DNA of 64,000 nucleotides from Bacillota bacterium (GTDB lineage Bacteria > Bacillota > Clostridia > Oscillospirales > Oscillospiraceae): contig JAUMWD010000006.1 in assembly GCA_030529825.1 (NCBI GenBank), forward strand, positions 50,230 to 114,229, written 5' to 3'. The notes beneath the pieces are model-generated. The model was given only the letters and a program-made list of their open reading frames with translations, was not told where the DNA came from and searched no databases. The number at the start of each line of letters is the position of its first letter. Positions within the stretch are counted from its first letter, which is position 1. The translations under genes and the position numbers were made by a program. This document shows, one piece after another, positions 1 to 9,402 of this stretch.

Positions 1-33
1 ATTTCTACGAATTTTCAGTCAAGAGGAACCGAC

Positions 34-2511
34 ATGGCAAAAAAGACTCCCGGATTGAGACGCATTGCAACTTTTATCGTTGATAAGCGTCTGTTAGTAT
101 TGATACTGTTTGTTGCCGCACTTCTGGCATCCTTTTTCACCGCAGGACTCACGGTGGTTGAGGACGACCTCTACCGCTTCCTGCCGGACGAAACGGAAAC
201 ACGGCGCGCACTGGATGCCATGGGCAGCGAATTCTACACCTATGGCACAGCCAAGGTCATGGTGGACAATGTTTCCCTTGACGAAGCCTTTAATATTGCG
301 GCAAAGCTCCGTGAGGGAGCAGGCATCAAATCCGTCAGCTTTTCCTTTGATAAGGACCATTACCGCGGCAACGCCGCACTCTTTGACGTCACCTTCAAGG
401 GCGAAGCCACCGATGACATCAGCAACACCGGCCTGCAATATGTCAAAAGCGTGCTCCACGGCTATGATGAAAGCTATGTTTCCACCGAGGTTGGCCGCGA
501 TTACACAAAAACCATAGTCAAAAACATGGCCATTGTAGGCAGCATTGTTGTTCTCATAGTAATCGGTATGCTGCTTCTCACAAGCCGCAGCTACGCCGAG
601 GTTCCCATACTTCTTGTAACCTTTGCGGCGGCGGCGATTATACAGGTAGGCACCAACTTCATTTTCTCGTGTATATCGTACATATCAAATGCCATAACCC
701 TTGTTCTTCAGCTGGCGCTGGCCATCGACTATGCGGTCATACTGTGCAACCGCTATGCGGAGGAGCACCAGAGCAAGCCTCCCAGGGAGGCAATGATTGC
801 GGCTCTTACAAAGGCAATCCCCGAAATCTCCGCCAGCAGTCTCACCACCATCGGCGGTCTTGTGGCCATGAGCTTCATGCAGTTCGGTCTGGGTGCCGAC
901 CTGGCCATGGTACTGATCAAATCCATTGTCATTTCCATGCTGACGGTATTCCTGTTCATGCCGGGACTTGTAGTGTTCTTTGCAAAGGCCATTGACAAAA
1001 CCCGTCACCGCAGCTTTGTTCCCAAGGTTTCGCGCCTGGGCAATTTTGCATGGAAAACCAGAAAGGTCGTTCCTGCCCTGCTCCTGGTTGTTATGATTTT
1101 CAGCTGTTACTTTGCCTTCCATGTGGACTACGGTTACGACTATGAGTCCCTTTATCCCATCAAGATGAACGAACGGCAGGAGGCGCGGGCGAAAATCGTC
1201 GATACCTTCGGCAACAGCAACATGATGGCGCTTGTTGTTCCCTCCGGTGCCTACGATGTTGAGGCGGAGCTGCTGGAGCAGCTGGAGGAAAACCCCCATG
1301 TTATTTCCACCCTCGGTCTTGCGAATATTGATGTTGCCGAAGGCTACCGTTTGGGTGACATGATTTCCATTGACCAGTTCTCGGAGCTTGCGGGGCTTGA
1401 CGCCATGTCATCTACGGCTCTGTTTGCCCTGTATGCCGCCCACAACTCCCAGTATGAAATAACCGAGGACTACGAGGTTCCTTTGGTTGATATGTTCCTT
1501 TTCCTCTATGATGTGGCGGAAAGCGGTCAGCTTGATCTCGACGAGGAGCAGCTTGACATGATAGAGGGCTACTATGACCAGCTCAGCGACGCAAAGCTTC
1601 AGCTCAAGGGTAAAACCTACAGCAGAATGCTGATTTATTCCGACTATCCCGTGCAGTCCGATGAATCCTACGCCCTCATTGACCAAATTCACGAAATCGC
1701 CGGCGAATATTACGGCGACGAGGTTTTTGTTGCGGGCAACACCACCAGCTCCCGGGACCTTGACAACTCCTTCAAAACCGACAGCATTCTGAACACGGTG
1801 CTGTCTGCGCTCTTCGTAATTATCGTCATTATCTTCACCTTCCGTTCCTTCGGACTTTCCGTGCTGCTGATCATGATAATTCAGAGCAGTATATGGATAA
1901 ACTTCTCCGTTCCCTATTTCTCCGGAGAAAAGGTGTTCTTCCTCTCCTATCTGATTGTCGGCGCAATACAGATGGGCGCAAATATCGACTACGCCATTGT
2001 TGTCTCCAACCGCTACATCACTCTGCGTGACCAGCATTGCAGCAAGCACGAGTCTATCACCGCCGCAATCAACGGCGCCCTGCCCACACTCCTTACCTCC
2101 GGCAGTATTTTGGCCGTGGCCGGCCTGCTCATCGGCTTGCTTGTCAGCGAATCCGCATCCTCCAACATAGGAATTTCACTGGGCCGCGGCACTCTGATTT
2201 CACTGGTGCTTGTTCTGTTTGTCCTGCCCCAGGTTCTGCTTATGGGTGATAAATTCATCCGCAAAACCACCTTTAAAAAGCTGCAGTTCAGTGTGCCGAC
2301 ACGCTTCTCGGACGACTTTGAGGCTTTGGGCCGCAGTGCTCTTGACGGCAGCGCAAAGGCCAAAAACAAAGACAGCGGCAAGGGCAAGCCAGCCAACCAA
2401 AAGGGCGGCGGCAAGAGTAAGCCAGCCAACCAAAAGGGCGGCGGCAAGGGCAATTCTGCTCAGGCCAAGAACGGTAAAAGCAACGCAAACACAAAGAAAA
2501 AGAATAAATAA
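34..2511 (+). CDS. MMPL/RND-family membrane transporter
   Basis: An 825-residue polytopic membrane protein of the MMPL/RND superfamily, expected to use ion-driven transport to move lipids or hydrophobic compounds. It has the family's duplicated layout: a membrane segment near residues 18-40, a large outer loop, a membrane bundle at about 165-320, then a second loop and bundle at about 590-760. Each bundle carries the motif with the proton-relay aspartate: AIDYA around residue 232 and NIDYA around residue 652. The C-terminal 50 or so residues are a Lys/Gly/Asn/Gln-rich tail containing a duplicated 11-residue unit. The ATG at 34 follows an AAGAGGA site. The next gene, 57 bp downstream, encodes a coiled-coil membrane protein and is probably its partner. 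The substrate cannot be told from sequence. Confidence 0.9.
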   Translation: MAKKTPGLRRIATFIVDKRLLVLILFVAALLASFFTAGLTVVEDDLYRFLPDETETRRALDAMGSEFYTYGTAKVMVDNVSLDEAFNIAAKLREGAGIKSVSFSFDKDHYRGNAALFDVTFKGEATDDISNTGLQYVKSVLHGYDESYVSTEVGRDYTKTIVKNMAIVGSIVVLIVIGMLLLTSRSYAEVPILLVTFAAAAIIQVGTNFIFSCISYISNAITLVLQLALAIDYAVILCNRYAEEHQSKPPREAMIAALTKAIPEISASSLTTIGGLVAMSFMQFGLGADLAMVLIKSIVISMLTVFLFMPGLVVFFAKAIDKTRHRSFVPKVSRLGNFAWKTRKVVPALLLVVMIFSCYFAFHVDYGYDYESLYPIKMNERQEARAKIVDTFGNSNMMALVVPSGAYDVEAELLEQLEENPHVISTLGLANIDVAEGYRLGDMISIDQFSELAGLDAMSSTALFALYAAHNSQYEITEDYEVPLVDMFLFLYDVAESGQLDLDEEQLDMIEGYYDQLSDAKLQLKGKTYSRMLIYSDYPVQSDESYALIDQIHEIAGEYYGDEVFVAGNTTSSRDLDNSFKTDSILNTVLSALFVIIVIIFTFRSFGLSVLLIMIIQSSIWINFSVPYFSGEKVFFLSYLIVGAIQMGANIDYAIVVSNRYITLRDQHCSKHESITAAINGALPTLLTSGSILAVAGLLIGLLVSESASSNIGISLGRGTLISLVLVLFVLPQVLLMGDKFIRKTTFKKLQFSVPTRFSDDFEALGRSALDGSAKAKNKDSGKGKPANQKGGGKSKPANQKGGGKGNSAQAKNGKSNANTKKKNK
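2386..2448 (+). repeat. Two 30-bp direct repeats in the MMPL tail
   Basis: Copies at 2386-2415 and 2419-2448 are identical over 30 bp with a 33-bp period. They encode two KPANQKGGGK units in the basic, low-complexity C-terminus of the MMPL protein. The identity at the nucleotide level points to recent duplication, so unit number may vary between strains. Confidence 0.85.
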
Positions 2512-2568
2512 GGGCTTCGGGGGAAAGCTGCTCTTATTTTTTCCATAACAGCGAAAGGAATTTGCAAA

Positions 2569-4259
2569 ATGAAAAGAACTTTGCTGACAGTAATCAGCGT
2601 GATACTCGCTCTCGTGTCCATGTTCGGCATCTACGCATCCTTTGTGGGGATTGACGACACCGGCAGTATCCTGCTGGAAAAGAACAAGCAAAAGGCCGCA
2701 ATCATTCAGAATATCGACCTTATTGAAGACAGCGTCGAGGAGCTGGACAAGCTCGCCGAGGACCGCGCCCAGGACGAAATGGACTTCGCCGAGGGTACTG
2801 CTGCCCAGGCCGAGGGCGGCAAGCAGCTTGACGCAGGCCAGGCGAAGTACGATGCGGGCAAGGCCCAGTACGACGCAGGTAAGGCCCAGTATGACGCAGG
2901 TGAAAGAGAATACAACTCCGCCAAGGCTCTTTACGATCAGAAAAAGCAGGAGTACGACCACGCGGTGGACAATCTTGAGGAGGCAAAGAACCAGCTGGAG
3001 TCCGCAAAGGCACAGCGTGACGCCGGCCAGGCAAAGCTCGACGCAGCCACTGCCGCCTACAATGCGCTTAAGGGATTGCAGAGCACCGGTCAGGACTGGG
3101 TTGGATATATTGCAGACGGTGTAGCCAGACAATATGGCTACTCCTCTGCTGCAGCTGCCATTTCCGAGTATGAGTCCGGACAGGCTCAGCTTGCTTCAGC
3201 CAATGCTCAGATTGCCGATGCCGAGCAGCAGATTGCAAACGGCGAGGCGCAGCTTGCCGACGCAAAGCAGCAGCTTGACGCAGGCAAGGACAGCTTGACA
3301 GCGCCAAGAGCCAGCTTGACAGCGGCGCAAGCCAGCTCGCAAACGGCAAAAAGGCTCTTCAGGACAAGAACGACGCCATGGAAAAGGCTCTCGAAAACCT
3401 CAAGGAATTTGACGACGCCCAGTCCATTGTCGATGTGGGCATCGAAGCTCTTCTGGCAAATGACGCCATTGCGGAAATGGTTACGGACCGCAGCGACTAT
3501 CACAGCATCATCAGCGTTGCCCGTGACTTCATCGCAGAGGATTCCGATAATGTATCCGCAGAGCTTGAGGTACGCCAGCAGCTCTATTCCTTCCTCCGCA
3601 TTGCCGCAATGATCGGTCTTGCCGCAGGCATTGTCTGCATTATCGCAGCCTTTAAGCCCTCTCTGGGCATGCTTAAAACCGCCGTTGCCGCAGCATGGGT
3701 TTCCACTGCCGCCGCTGTAGCGCTTAATGTATACGGCTTCACAAAAGACTATACCGGTTTTGCCTACTGCCTCGAAGACGGCTCCGGCGACGGCACCATA
3801 CAGCTCATTGCAATAATTGCTCTTACGGCATTCTCTGTTCTCGCCGCCGTGTTCGCAGTCGTATGCCTTCGCGCATTTAAAATCGGTCTCGGAATCATTA
3901 CTCCCCGTGTAGACGAAGAAGACTTTGACGATGACGATTGCTACGAGGATGCTGTTGAAATGGGCGTTTCTCCCCAGGAGTTTGACAGCACAGACCGTCC
4001 CACAGCACCTGTTCAGCCTGTGGCACCCGTTCAGACCGAAGCTCCTCTTCAGCCCCCGGCGCCTGTTATACCCGCAGCGCCCGTTCAGCCTGCAGAGCCC
4101 GAAGAAACTCTGGCGCAAAAAGAGCGCAAGCTCAAGGCCGAGAACAATCAACTCAAGGCTAACATCGAAAACATAGAATATGAAAAGGCCCGCAAGGAAT
4201 ATGAGGCGGCCCGAAAGAAATTCGAAGAAGCACGGCAGAAGGCAAAGAACGGCAAATAA
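2569..4259 (+). pseudogene. Coiled-coil membrane protein, interrupted by a -1 frameshift
   Basis: Two overlapping reading frames make one gene. The 5' part (from ATG 2569, AAAGGA site upstream) encodes an N-terminal membrane segment (residues 4-25) and a long coiled coil with tandem AQYDAGK-like units. The 3' part encodes the end of the coiled coil, three or so membrane segments (3595-3880), an acidic stretch, a Pro/Ala/Gln-rich linker and a terminal coiled coil rich in Glu, Lys and Ala. The frame moves by -1 near 3286-3290: the periodic QLDAGK repeat continues as QLDSAK in the other frame, as if one G were missing from a GGG run. The repeat resembles those of YhgE/Pip-type proteins that accompany MMPL transporters. 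It may be a real null allele or a sequencing error. No classical slippery heptamer is visible. Confidence 0.7.
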
Positions 4260-4268
4260 GCAAACAAT

Positions 4269-4306
4269 AAGCACGGCAAGCATTGCGCTTGCCGTGCTTT
4301 TCTTTT
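4269..4306 (+). terminator. Intrinsic terminator after the MMPL pair
   Basis: A perfect 12-bp stem (4269-4280 with 4288-4299) has a 7-nt loop and is followed by a T-rich run. It lies between convergent genes and ends at the ypeB stop. Confidence 0.85.
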
Positions 4307-5568
4307 TACACCTTTATTTTAAACTGCTTGCCCGTATTTGCGTCTACGAAAACCCGGACCGCTTCGCCGCCGCCGTTGACGCAGTCGAAGGCGTAGCACA
4401 GCCTCTCAAGGCTGTTGTCCGCGCAGAGCACGAGCTCCGTGCCCTTCACCGTCAGACTCCCGGGAATTGCGGCTTTTGCCGCCGCTTCGCTCACTCCCGG
4501 AGCAGAAAGCTGCCGCTTGGTATGATGCTTATAGTACTCCGTGGCATCAAAGGCATAGATGCTTCCGTCATCCGCCGCCACGGACACCTTTACGCAGTCG
4601 TTTTCACATAGCACGCCGCCCGTTCCGCAGGCAAAAACCGCCGTCAGCACACTGTCATGTCGGCTTGAGGACAGCATTTTCATTTCCTCAAAGCCCTTTT
4701 CATCAAGGAATTTTTCCGCTGTAGCCTCAAGCTCGGAGCTTTCCATATCTCCCGCCACAGAACGCTGTGATGACATGGAAAGCACATTTCCTCCTGCATC
4801 CACCGTAACCGTTCCGCCGTCAAAGCCAAAGCAGAAAACGCCGCCATCGGTTTTGTATTCCGTATCACCGGCCTCAATACCGAAGAATTCCTCCGCGGCC
4901 TTTTTTGCCGCTTTTTCAGAGACGGGATTGTCAAATTCAGCCTTTGTGGTTTCGGGGAAGCTGCCGTTATAGTCAATGGTGGGAAGCTCCCCCAGCTCGC
5001 TTTCCATTTTCAGCATTGCCTCGCTCATTACCTTTGCGCCGCCGTCGGCAAAGGCATCCTCGGGAGCATCCATGAGCACGCTGCCGTCGTTTATATCTGA
5101 CGAAAGCCGGCGCAGGCTCTTTTTCAGGCTCTCCGAAATCTCCGCAAGGCTTGCCATATTCGCCCGCTCCGTATCTGAAAAGCCGTTTTCCCCCGTGGTC
5201 TTCAGAAGGTATTCCGCATAGTCCTCCGCGATGTTTATGAAGGCGGCGGTATGCTCCAGCTCCTGGGTTGAAAAGGGCAGCACCGCCATGGTCATTTCCG
5301 CCGCCTGACAGCTTCCGCAAATATCGGCGCAAACCTCCGCGCTGACCTCGCTGCCCGTGGCGTACATGCCGCGCTTCAGCGCATTATCCAGCTTGTCCAC
5401 GGACTGCACCACCTCACTGAAGGCATGGCTGTAGCCGTATTCCGCCGTAAGGCGATAGGCTCTGCCGTTAACGCTCTGTGCTATGCCATAGCCGCCCAAA
5501 GCCAGCACCGCTGCCGTCAGATATGTTACTATCAGAACAAAAGTTTTCTTTCTCATCGTAATGTGCAT
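4306..5568 (-). CDS. ypeB: Germination/sporulation protein YpeB
   Basis: YpeB is a spore protein that localises and stabilises the cortex-lytic enzyme SleB and is needed for cortex breakdown during germination. The 420-residue product has one N-terminal membrane anchor (KTFVLIVTYLTAAV region), a helical ectodomain and C-terminal PepSY-like repeats, matching family length and order. The ATG at 5568 is chosen because an AGGGGTG ribosome site lies 7 bases upstream; a longer TTG start at 5610 has no such site. That ribosome site lies in the 3' arm of the gltX terminator stem. sleB, the usual partner, is not in this window. A sporulation sigma factor promoter would be expected from the family, but I could not assign one. 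Confidence 0.88.
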   Translation of the reverse strand: MHITMRKKTFVLIVTYLTAAVLALGGYGIAQSVNGRAYRLTAEYGYSHAFSEVVQSVDKLDNALKRGMYATGSEVSAEVCADICGSCQAAEMTMAVLPFSTQELEHTAAFINIAEDYAEYLLKTTGENGFSDTERANMASLAEISESLKKSLRRLSSDINDGSVLMDAPEDAFADGGAKVMSEAMLKMESELGELPTIDYNGSFPETTKAEFDNPVSEKAAKKAAEEFFGIEAGDTEYKTDGGVFCFGFDGGTVTVDAGGNVLSMSSQRSVAGDMESSELEATAEKFLDEKGFEEMKMLSSSRHDSVLTAVFACGTGGVLCENDCVKVSVAADDGSIYAFDATEYYKHHTKRQLSAPGVSEAAAKAAIPGSLTVKGTELVLCADNSLERLCYAFDCVNGGGEAVRVFVDANTGKQFKIKV

Positions 5569-5571
5569 AAA

Positions 5572-5607
5572 AAAACACCCCTTTTGGATTAGCTTTTCCA
5601 AAAGGGG
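5572..5607 (-). terminator. gltX terminator overlapping the ypeB ribosome site
   Basis: Read on the minus strand, an 11-bp perfect stem (5607-5597 with 5588-5578) is followed by TG and seven T residues just before the ypeB ATG. The 3' arm contains the purine-rich ypeB ribosome binding site. Confidence 0.85.
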
Positions 5608-5623
5608 CAATTTTATTTAATGT

Positions 5624-7099
5624 TTATTTTGAGAGCTTTTCAATGCCAACTCTCATGCGGCGGAGAGATTCCTCCTTGCCCAGAATGCGGCAGATTTCCA
5701 CGGCACCGCCGGGGGTTACGGCCTTGCCTGCAACGGCAATACGCACAGGCCACATGACCTTTGCGTTCTTGCATTCTTCCTTTGCTGCCATATCGGTCAT
5801 GGCGGTGAGAATATTCTCATCGCACCAATCCTCAACAGCCTCGAAAACAGGCAGCATCTTGTTCAGCATATCCAGAGAAACGGCCTCATCGGTCTTGCTC
5901 TTCTTGTGAACATAAAGCTCGGTTTCATACTCGGGAAGCTCGTCGAAGAAGTCCAGCTTTTCGGGAATGTCCGTAAGCACCTCGGTGCGCTGCTGAAGCA
6001 GGGCGGCAATGGCTGCGGGGTCGATTTCCGGCTTCTTCACCGCCTGACGGATGAAGGGCTCGGCCACCCTTGCAAAGTCCTCTGCGCTCATATTGCGGAT
6101 GTACTCTGCGTTGAAGAATTTCAGCTTCTCAATATCGAAAATAGCGGGGGATTTGCTGAGTCCCTTGAGCTCAAAGATTTCCGCCAGCTCCTTCATAGAA
6201 AAAACCTCGCGCTCACCGCCGGGGCTCCAGCCCAGAAGCGCAACATAGTTGACAACGGCGTCGGTGATGTAGCCCTGTGCGATAAGGTCCTCGTAAGAGG
6301 GATCTCCGTGGCGCTTGGACATCTTGTTATGCTGGTCGCGCATAACGGGAGAGCAATGTACATAGGCGGGAATGTCCCAGCCGAAGCTTTCGTACAGAAG
6401 ATTGTACTTGGGAGAGGAGGACAGATATTCGCTGCCGCGGACAACATGGGTAATGCCCATGAGATGGTCGTCAACAACATTTGCGAAGTTGTAGGTGGGC
6501 AGACCGTCGCGCTTAATAAGCACCTGGTCGTCAAGAGTCTTGTTTTCAACGGTGATGTCGCCGAAAATTTCATCGTGGAAGGTGGTGGTGCCTTCCTCGG
6601 GGATTTTCTGACGGATGACATAGGGCTCACCTGCGGCGGCGCGGGCATCGGATTCCTCCTTGCTCACGAAGCGGCAGGGGTCAGCCACCTTTTCAAAGCC
6701 CGTGCTTTCCTCATCCTCGCTCTTTTCGCAGAAGCAGCGGTAGGCGCAGCCCTTTTCAACGAGAAGGTCGGCGTATTCCTTGTAGAGCGCTCTTCTCTCG
6801 GTCTGAATATAGGGACCTACGGGGCCGCCCACATCGGGACCCTCGTCATGGTCAAGGCCGCACTCGGTAAGGGTGCGGTAAATAACATCAACAGCGCCCT
6901 CAACATATCTGCCCTGGTCGGTGTCCTCAATGCGGAGGATGAATTTACCTCCTGCATGACGGGCAATGAGCCATGTGTAGAGAGCAGTGCGCAGATTGCC
7001 TACATGCATATATCCCGTGGGACTGGGAGCGAAACGGGTGCGCACCTCACCCTTGGGGATGCGTGCCTCCATTTCCTCGTACCATTTCATATCCTTCAT
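5624..7099 (-). CDS. gltX: Glutamate--tRNA ligase
   Basis: A class I aminoacyl-tRNA synthetase that charges tRNA-Glu in the cytoplasm. The 491-residue protein has the class signature PSPTGYMHVGN near residues 25-35 and the KMSKR loop near residue 250, both complete, followed by the anticodon-binding helical region. The start is set to the ATG at 7099, where CGGAGGAA lies 6-7 bases upstream; the GTG further upstream lacks a ribosome site. It is the first gene of a minus-strand unit and diverges from trpS, with about 125 bp between the two starts. An intrinsic terminator separates it from ypeB. Confidence 0.97.
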   Translation of the reverse strand: MKDMKWYEEMEARIPKGEVRTRFAPSPTGYMHVGNLRTALYTWLIARHAGGKFILRIEDTDQGRYVEGAVDVIYRTLTECGLDHDEGPDVGGPVGPYIQTERRALYKEYADLLVEKGCAYRCFCEKSEDEESTGFEKVADPCRFVSKEESDARAAAGEPYVIRQKIPEEGTTTFHDEIFGDITVENKTLDDQVLIKRDGLPTYNFANVVDDHLMGITHVVRGSEYLSSSPKYNLLYESFGWDIPAYVHCSPVMRDQHNKMSKRHGDPSYEDLIAQGYITDAVVNYVALLGWSPGGEREVFSMKELAEIFELKGLSKSPAIFDIEKLKFFNAEYIRNMSAEDFARVAEPFIRQAVKKPEIDPAAIAALLQQRTEVLTDIPEKLDFFDELPEYETELYVHKKSKTDEAVSLDMLNKMLPVFEAVEDWCDENILTAMTDMAAKEECKNAKVMWPVRIAVAGKAVTPGGAVEICRILGKEESLRRMRVGIEKLSK

Positions 7100-7155
7100 A
7101 GTGTTCCTCCGAAGCTGTAAAAATAACACACATATATTATTTTACATTTTATCTG

Positions 7156-7184
7156 TTGTCAAGCGGCAGTTAAAATGGTACAAT
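7156..7184 (+). promoter_or_regulatory. SigA-type promoter of trpS
   Basis: TTGTCA at 7156-7161, a 17-bp spacer and TACAAT at 7179-7184, with TG at the extended -10 position (7176-7177). The start of transcription would be near 7191, giving a leader of about 34 nt. This is too short for a T-box. Confidence 0.8.
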
Positions 7185-7224
7185 GCTAATTTAGAAAATT
7201 ATCTTTATTTGGAGATTTACAGAT

Positions 7225-8238
7225 ATGGAAAACGAAATCAAGAAAAAAGTAATGCTTTCCGGCATACAGCCCTCCGGCGACCTGCACCTGGGAAACTATC
7301 TCGGTGCTGTAAAGAACTGGGGCGCCCGCGCCGAAGAGTTTGACTGCTACTACTTCATGGCAGACCTGCACACCCTCACCGTGCGTCAGAATCCCGCAGA
7401 GCTGCGCCGCAGAACCCTTGAGCAGCTGGCACAGTACATTGCCTGCGGTCTTGACCCCGAAAAGAACACCCTTTTCGTGCAGAGCCATGTTCACGAGCAC
7501 GCGGAGCTGGGTTGGATTCTCAACTGCTACACCATGTTCGGTGAGCTTTCCCGCATGACACAGTTCAAGGACAAGAGCGCAAAGAATGCCGACAACATCA
7601 ACGGCGGTCTTTTCACCTATCCCGCCCTCATGGCGGCGGACATCCTGCTTTATCAGGCGGACTTCGTTCCCGTAGGTGAAGACCAGCGTCAGCATTGCGA
7701 GCTCACCCGCGATGTGGCAATCCGCTTCAATAACATTTACGGTGATGTATTCAAGGTTCCCGAGCCCTACATTCCCAAGGCAGGCGCAAGAGTCATGGGT
7801 CTGGGCAATCCCACCTCAAAGATGAGCAAGTCCGATCCCAACGGCTGCGTTTTCCTCATGGAAAAGCCTGAGGACATCGCCCGCAAGTTCAAGCGTGCCG
7901 TCACCGACTCCGACACGGAAAACTGCGTTCGCTTTGACCGCGAAAACAAGCCCGGCGTTGCAAACCTCATGAACATCTACGCCGCCGTCACCGGCAAGAC
8001 CTTTGAAGAAATCGAGAAGGAATTTGACGGCTGCGGCTACGGTGTTTTCAAGCCCGCAGTAGGCGAGGCTGTTATCGAAACTCTCCGTCCCATCCGCGAG
8101 GAGGCAAGCAGACTTCTTGCCGACAAGGCATATCTGCAGAAGGTATATTCCGACGGTGCCGAAAAGGCAAGCTACATTGCCCGCAAGACACTGCGTAAGG
8201 TTTATAAAAAGGTGGGCCTCGTGGAGAAGCCCTTCTGA
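7225..8238 (+). CDS. trpS: Tryptophan--tRNA ligase
   Basis: A class I synthetase that charges tRNA-Trp. The 337-residue length is normal for the bacterial enzyme. The HIGH-type motif appears as GDLHLGNYLGA near residue 18 and the KMSKS loop as SKMSKSDPN near residue 195. The GEDQRQH segment that binds the adenylate is also present. The ATG at 7225 has GGAG 10 bases upstream and lies 41 bp after a good SigA-type promoter. It is followed after 39 bp by a phosphosugar transferase gene in the same direction; functional linkage between the two is not evident. Confidence 0.97.
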   Translation: MENEIKKKVMLSGIQPSGDLHLGNYLGAVKNWGARAEEFDCYYFMADLHTLTVRQNPAELRRRTLEQLAQYIACGLDPEKNTLFVQSHVHEHAELGWILNCYTMFGELSRMTQFKDKSAKNADNINGGLFTYPALMAADILLYQADFVPVGEDQRQHCELTRDVAIRFNNIYGDVFKVPEPYIPKAGARVMGLGNPTSKMSKSDPNGCVFLMEKPEDIARKFKRAVTDSDTENCVRFDRENKPGVANLMNIYAAVTGKTFEEIEKEFDGCGYGVFKPAVGEAVIETLRPIREEASRLLADKAYLQKVYSDGAEKASYIARKTLRKVYKKVGLVEKPF

Positions 8239-8277
8239 TTTTTTCATCCCGCTGTGGGATAAACAAGGAGAGATATC

Positions 8278-9402
8278 ATGGTCTTCAGTACAGAAGTCTG
8301 GATAAAGATAGTATTTGCCATAGGCATTGCCTTCATCGTTGCAAATCTCGCAACCCCTTTGGTCATGAAATTTGCAAAGCAGGTTGGCGCAATTGATGTT
8401 CCCGATGAAAAGCGCCACATTCACAAGGCACCCACTCCCCGCATGGGCGGACTCGCAATTTTCCTGGGATTTTTGCTGTCCGTTCTTGTTTTCGCCAACA
8501 TCACCCCTCAGGTGCGCGGCATTCTTATCGGAGCAATTCTCATTGTTGTGGTGGGCGCAATCGACGACGTATTAAACCTCAACGCATGGCTGAAATTCGG
8601 TGTGCAGATCATCGCCGCCGTCATCGCCGTGCTGTCCGGCGTTCTGATTAATGTCGTTTCAAACCCCCTGCTTATTACCAGCGGTCAGGCCCTCACCATA
8701 GGAGTTCTGTCCGTTCCCGTTACTATTTTGTGGATTGTAGGCGTCACGAATTCCGTCAATCTCATTGACGGTCTTGACGGACTTGCCTGCGGTGTTTCCA
8801 CCATTGCCTCCCTTTCCATGCTGGCGGTTTCCATGCTGGTATCGGACGCAAACAGCAATGTAGCAATAATTCTTGCCGCGCTCTGCGGCGCATGTCTCGG
8901 TTTTCTGCCCTTCAACCTTAACCCCGCAAAGATTTTCATGGGTGATACGGGCGCGCTGCTGCTCGGCTATATACTTGCAACGGTTTCCGTCATAGGAATG
9001 TTCAAGTTCTATGCCATCATAACCTTTATTCTTCCCGTTCTGGCGCTGGCCGTGCCTCTTTTAGACACCGTTTTTGCCTTTACCCGCCGTATGCTCAACG
9101 GGCAGAGCCCCTTCCATGCCGACCGCGGCCACTTCCACCACAGGCTGCTGGACATCGGCCTTAATCAGAAGCAGGTCGTTGCCGTTCTGTACGCGGTTTC
9201 CGCAATACTCGGACTTGTGGGTGTGCTGATTACCTCCACGGGTACGGTGCGAATGATTGTCGCCCTTGCGTCCTTTGTAATTGCCGCCTGCATCTGGCTC
9301 TTTGTTTTCAGACACAACAAAAACATCCACATTCATCACGAGGCCGCAGCCGCAGCTGCCGAAGCCTCCCCCGAAGAGGAGAAAAAAGATGAAGAAGCTT
9401 AA
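8278..9402 (+). CDS. tagO: Undecaprenyl-phosphate GlcNAc-1-phosphate transferase (TagO/WecA family)
   Basis: A polytopic enzyme of the MraY/WecA family that transfers GlcNAc-1-phosphate from UDP-GlcNAc to undecaprenyl phosphate, starting teichoic acid or other surface polymers. The 374-residue protein has about 10-11 membrane segments and the family motifs in order: PTPRMGG near residue 57, GAIDD near 98, NLIDGLDGL near 161, and the GDTGALLLG segment near 222. A HADRGHFHHR loop near 280, typical of WecA/TagO rather than MraY, contacts the nucleotide sugar. The C-terminus is Ala/Glu-rich. An AAGGAGA site precedes the ATG at 8278. The 3' end overlaps wecB by 14 bp, indicating translational coupling; both enzymes act at the first steps of polymer synthesis. 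Confidence 0.94.
   Translation: MVFSTEVWIKIVFAIGIAFIVANLATPLVMKFAKQVGAIDVPDEKRHIHKAPTPRMGGLAIFLGFLLSVLVFANITPQVRGILIGAILIVVVGAIDDVLNLNAWLKFGVQIIAAVIAVLSGVLINVVSNPLLITSGQALTIGVLSVPVTILWIVGVTNSVNLIDGLDGLACGVSTIASLSMLAVSMLVSDANSNVAIILAALCGACLGFLPFNLNPAKIFMGDTGALLLGYILATVSVIGMFKFYAIITFILPVLALAVPLLDTVFAFTRRMLNGQSPFHADRGHFHHRLLDIGLNQKQVVAVLYAVSAILGLVGVLITSTGTVRMIVALASFVIAACIWLFVFRHNKNIHIHHEAAAAAAEASPEEEKKDEEA

Noticed and set aside
3280..3300. Programmed -1 frameshift in the coiled-coil gene
   Set aside because: No slippery heptamer and no clear downstream pseudoknot; a lost base in a repeat is simpler.
5569..5610. Upstream TTG start for ypeB
   Set aside because: It lies within the gltX terminator and lacks a ribosome site, while the ATG at 5568 has one.
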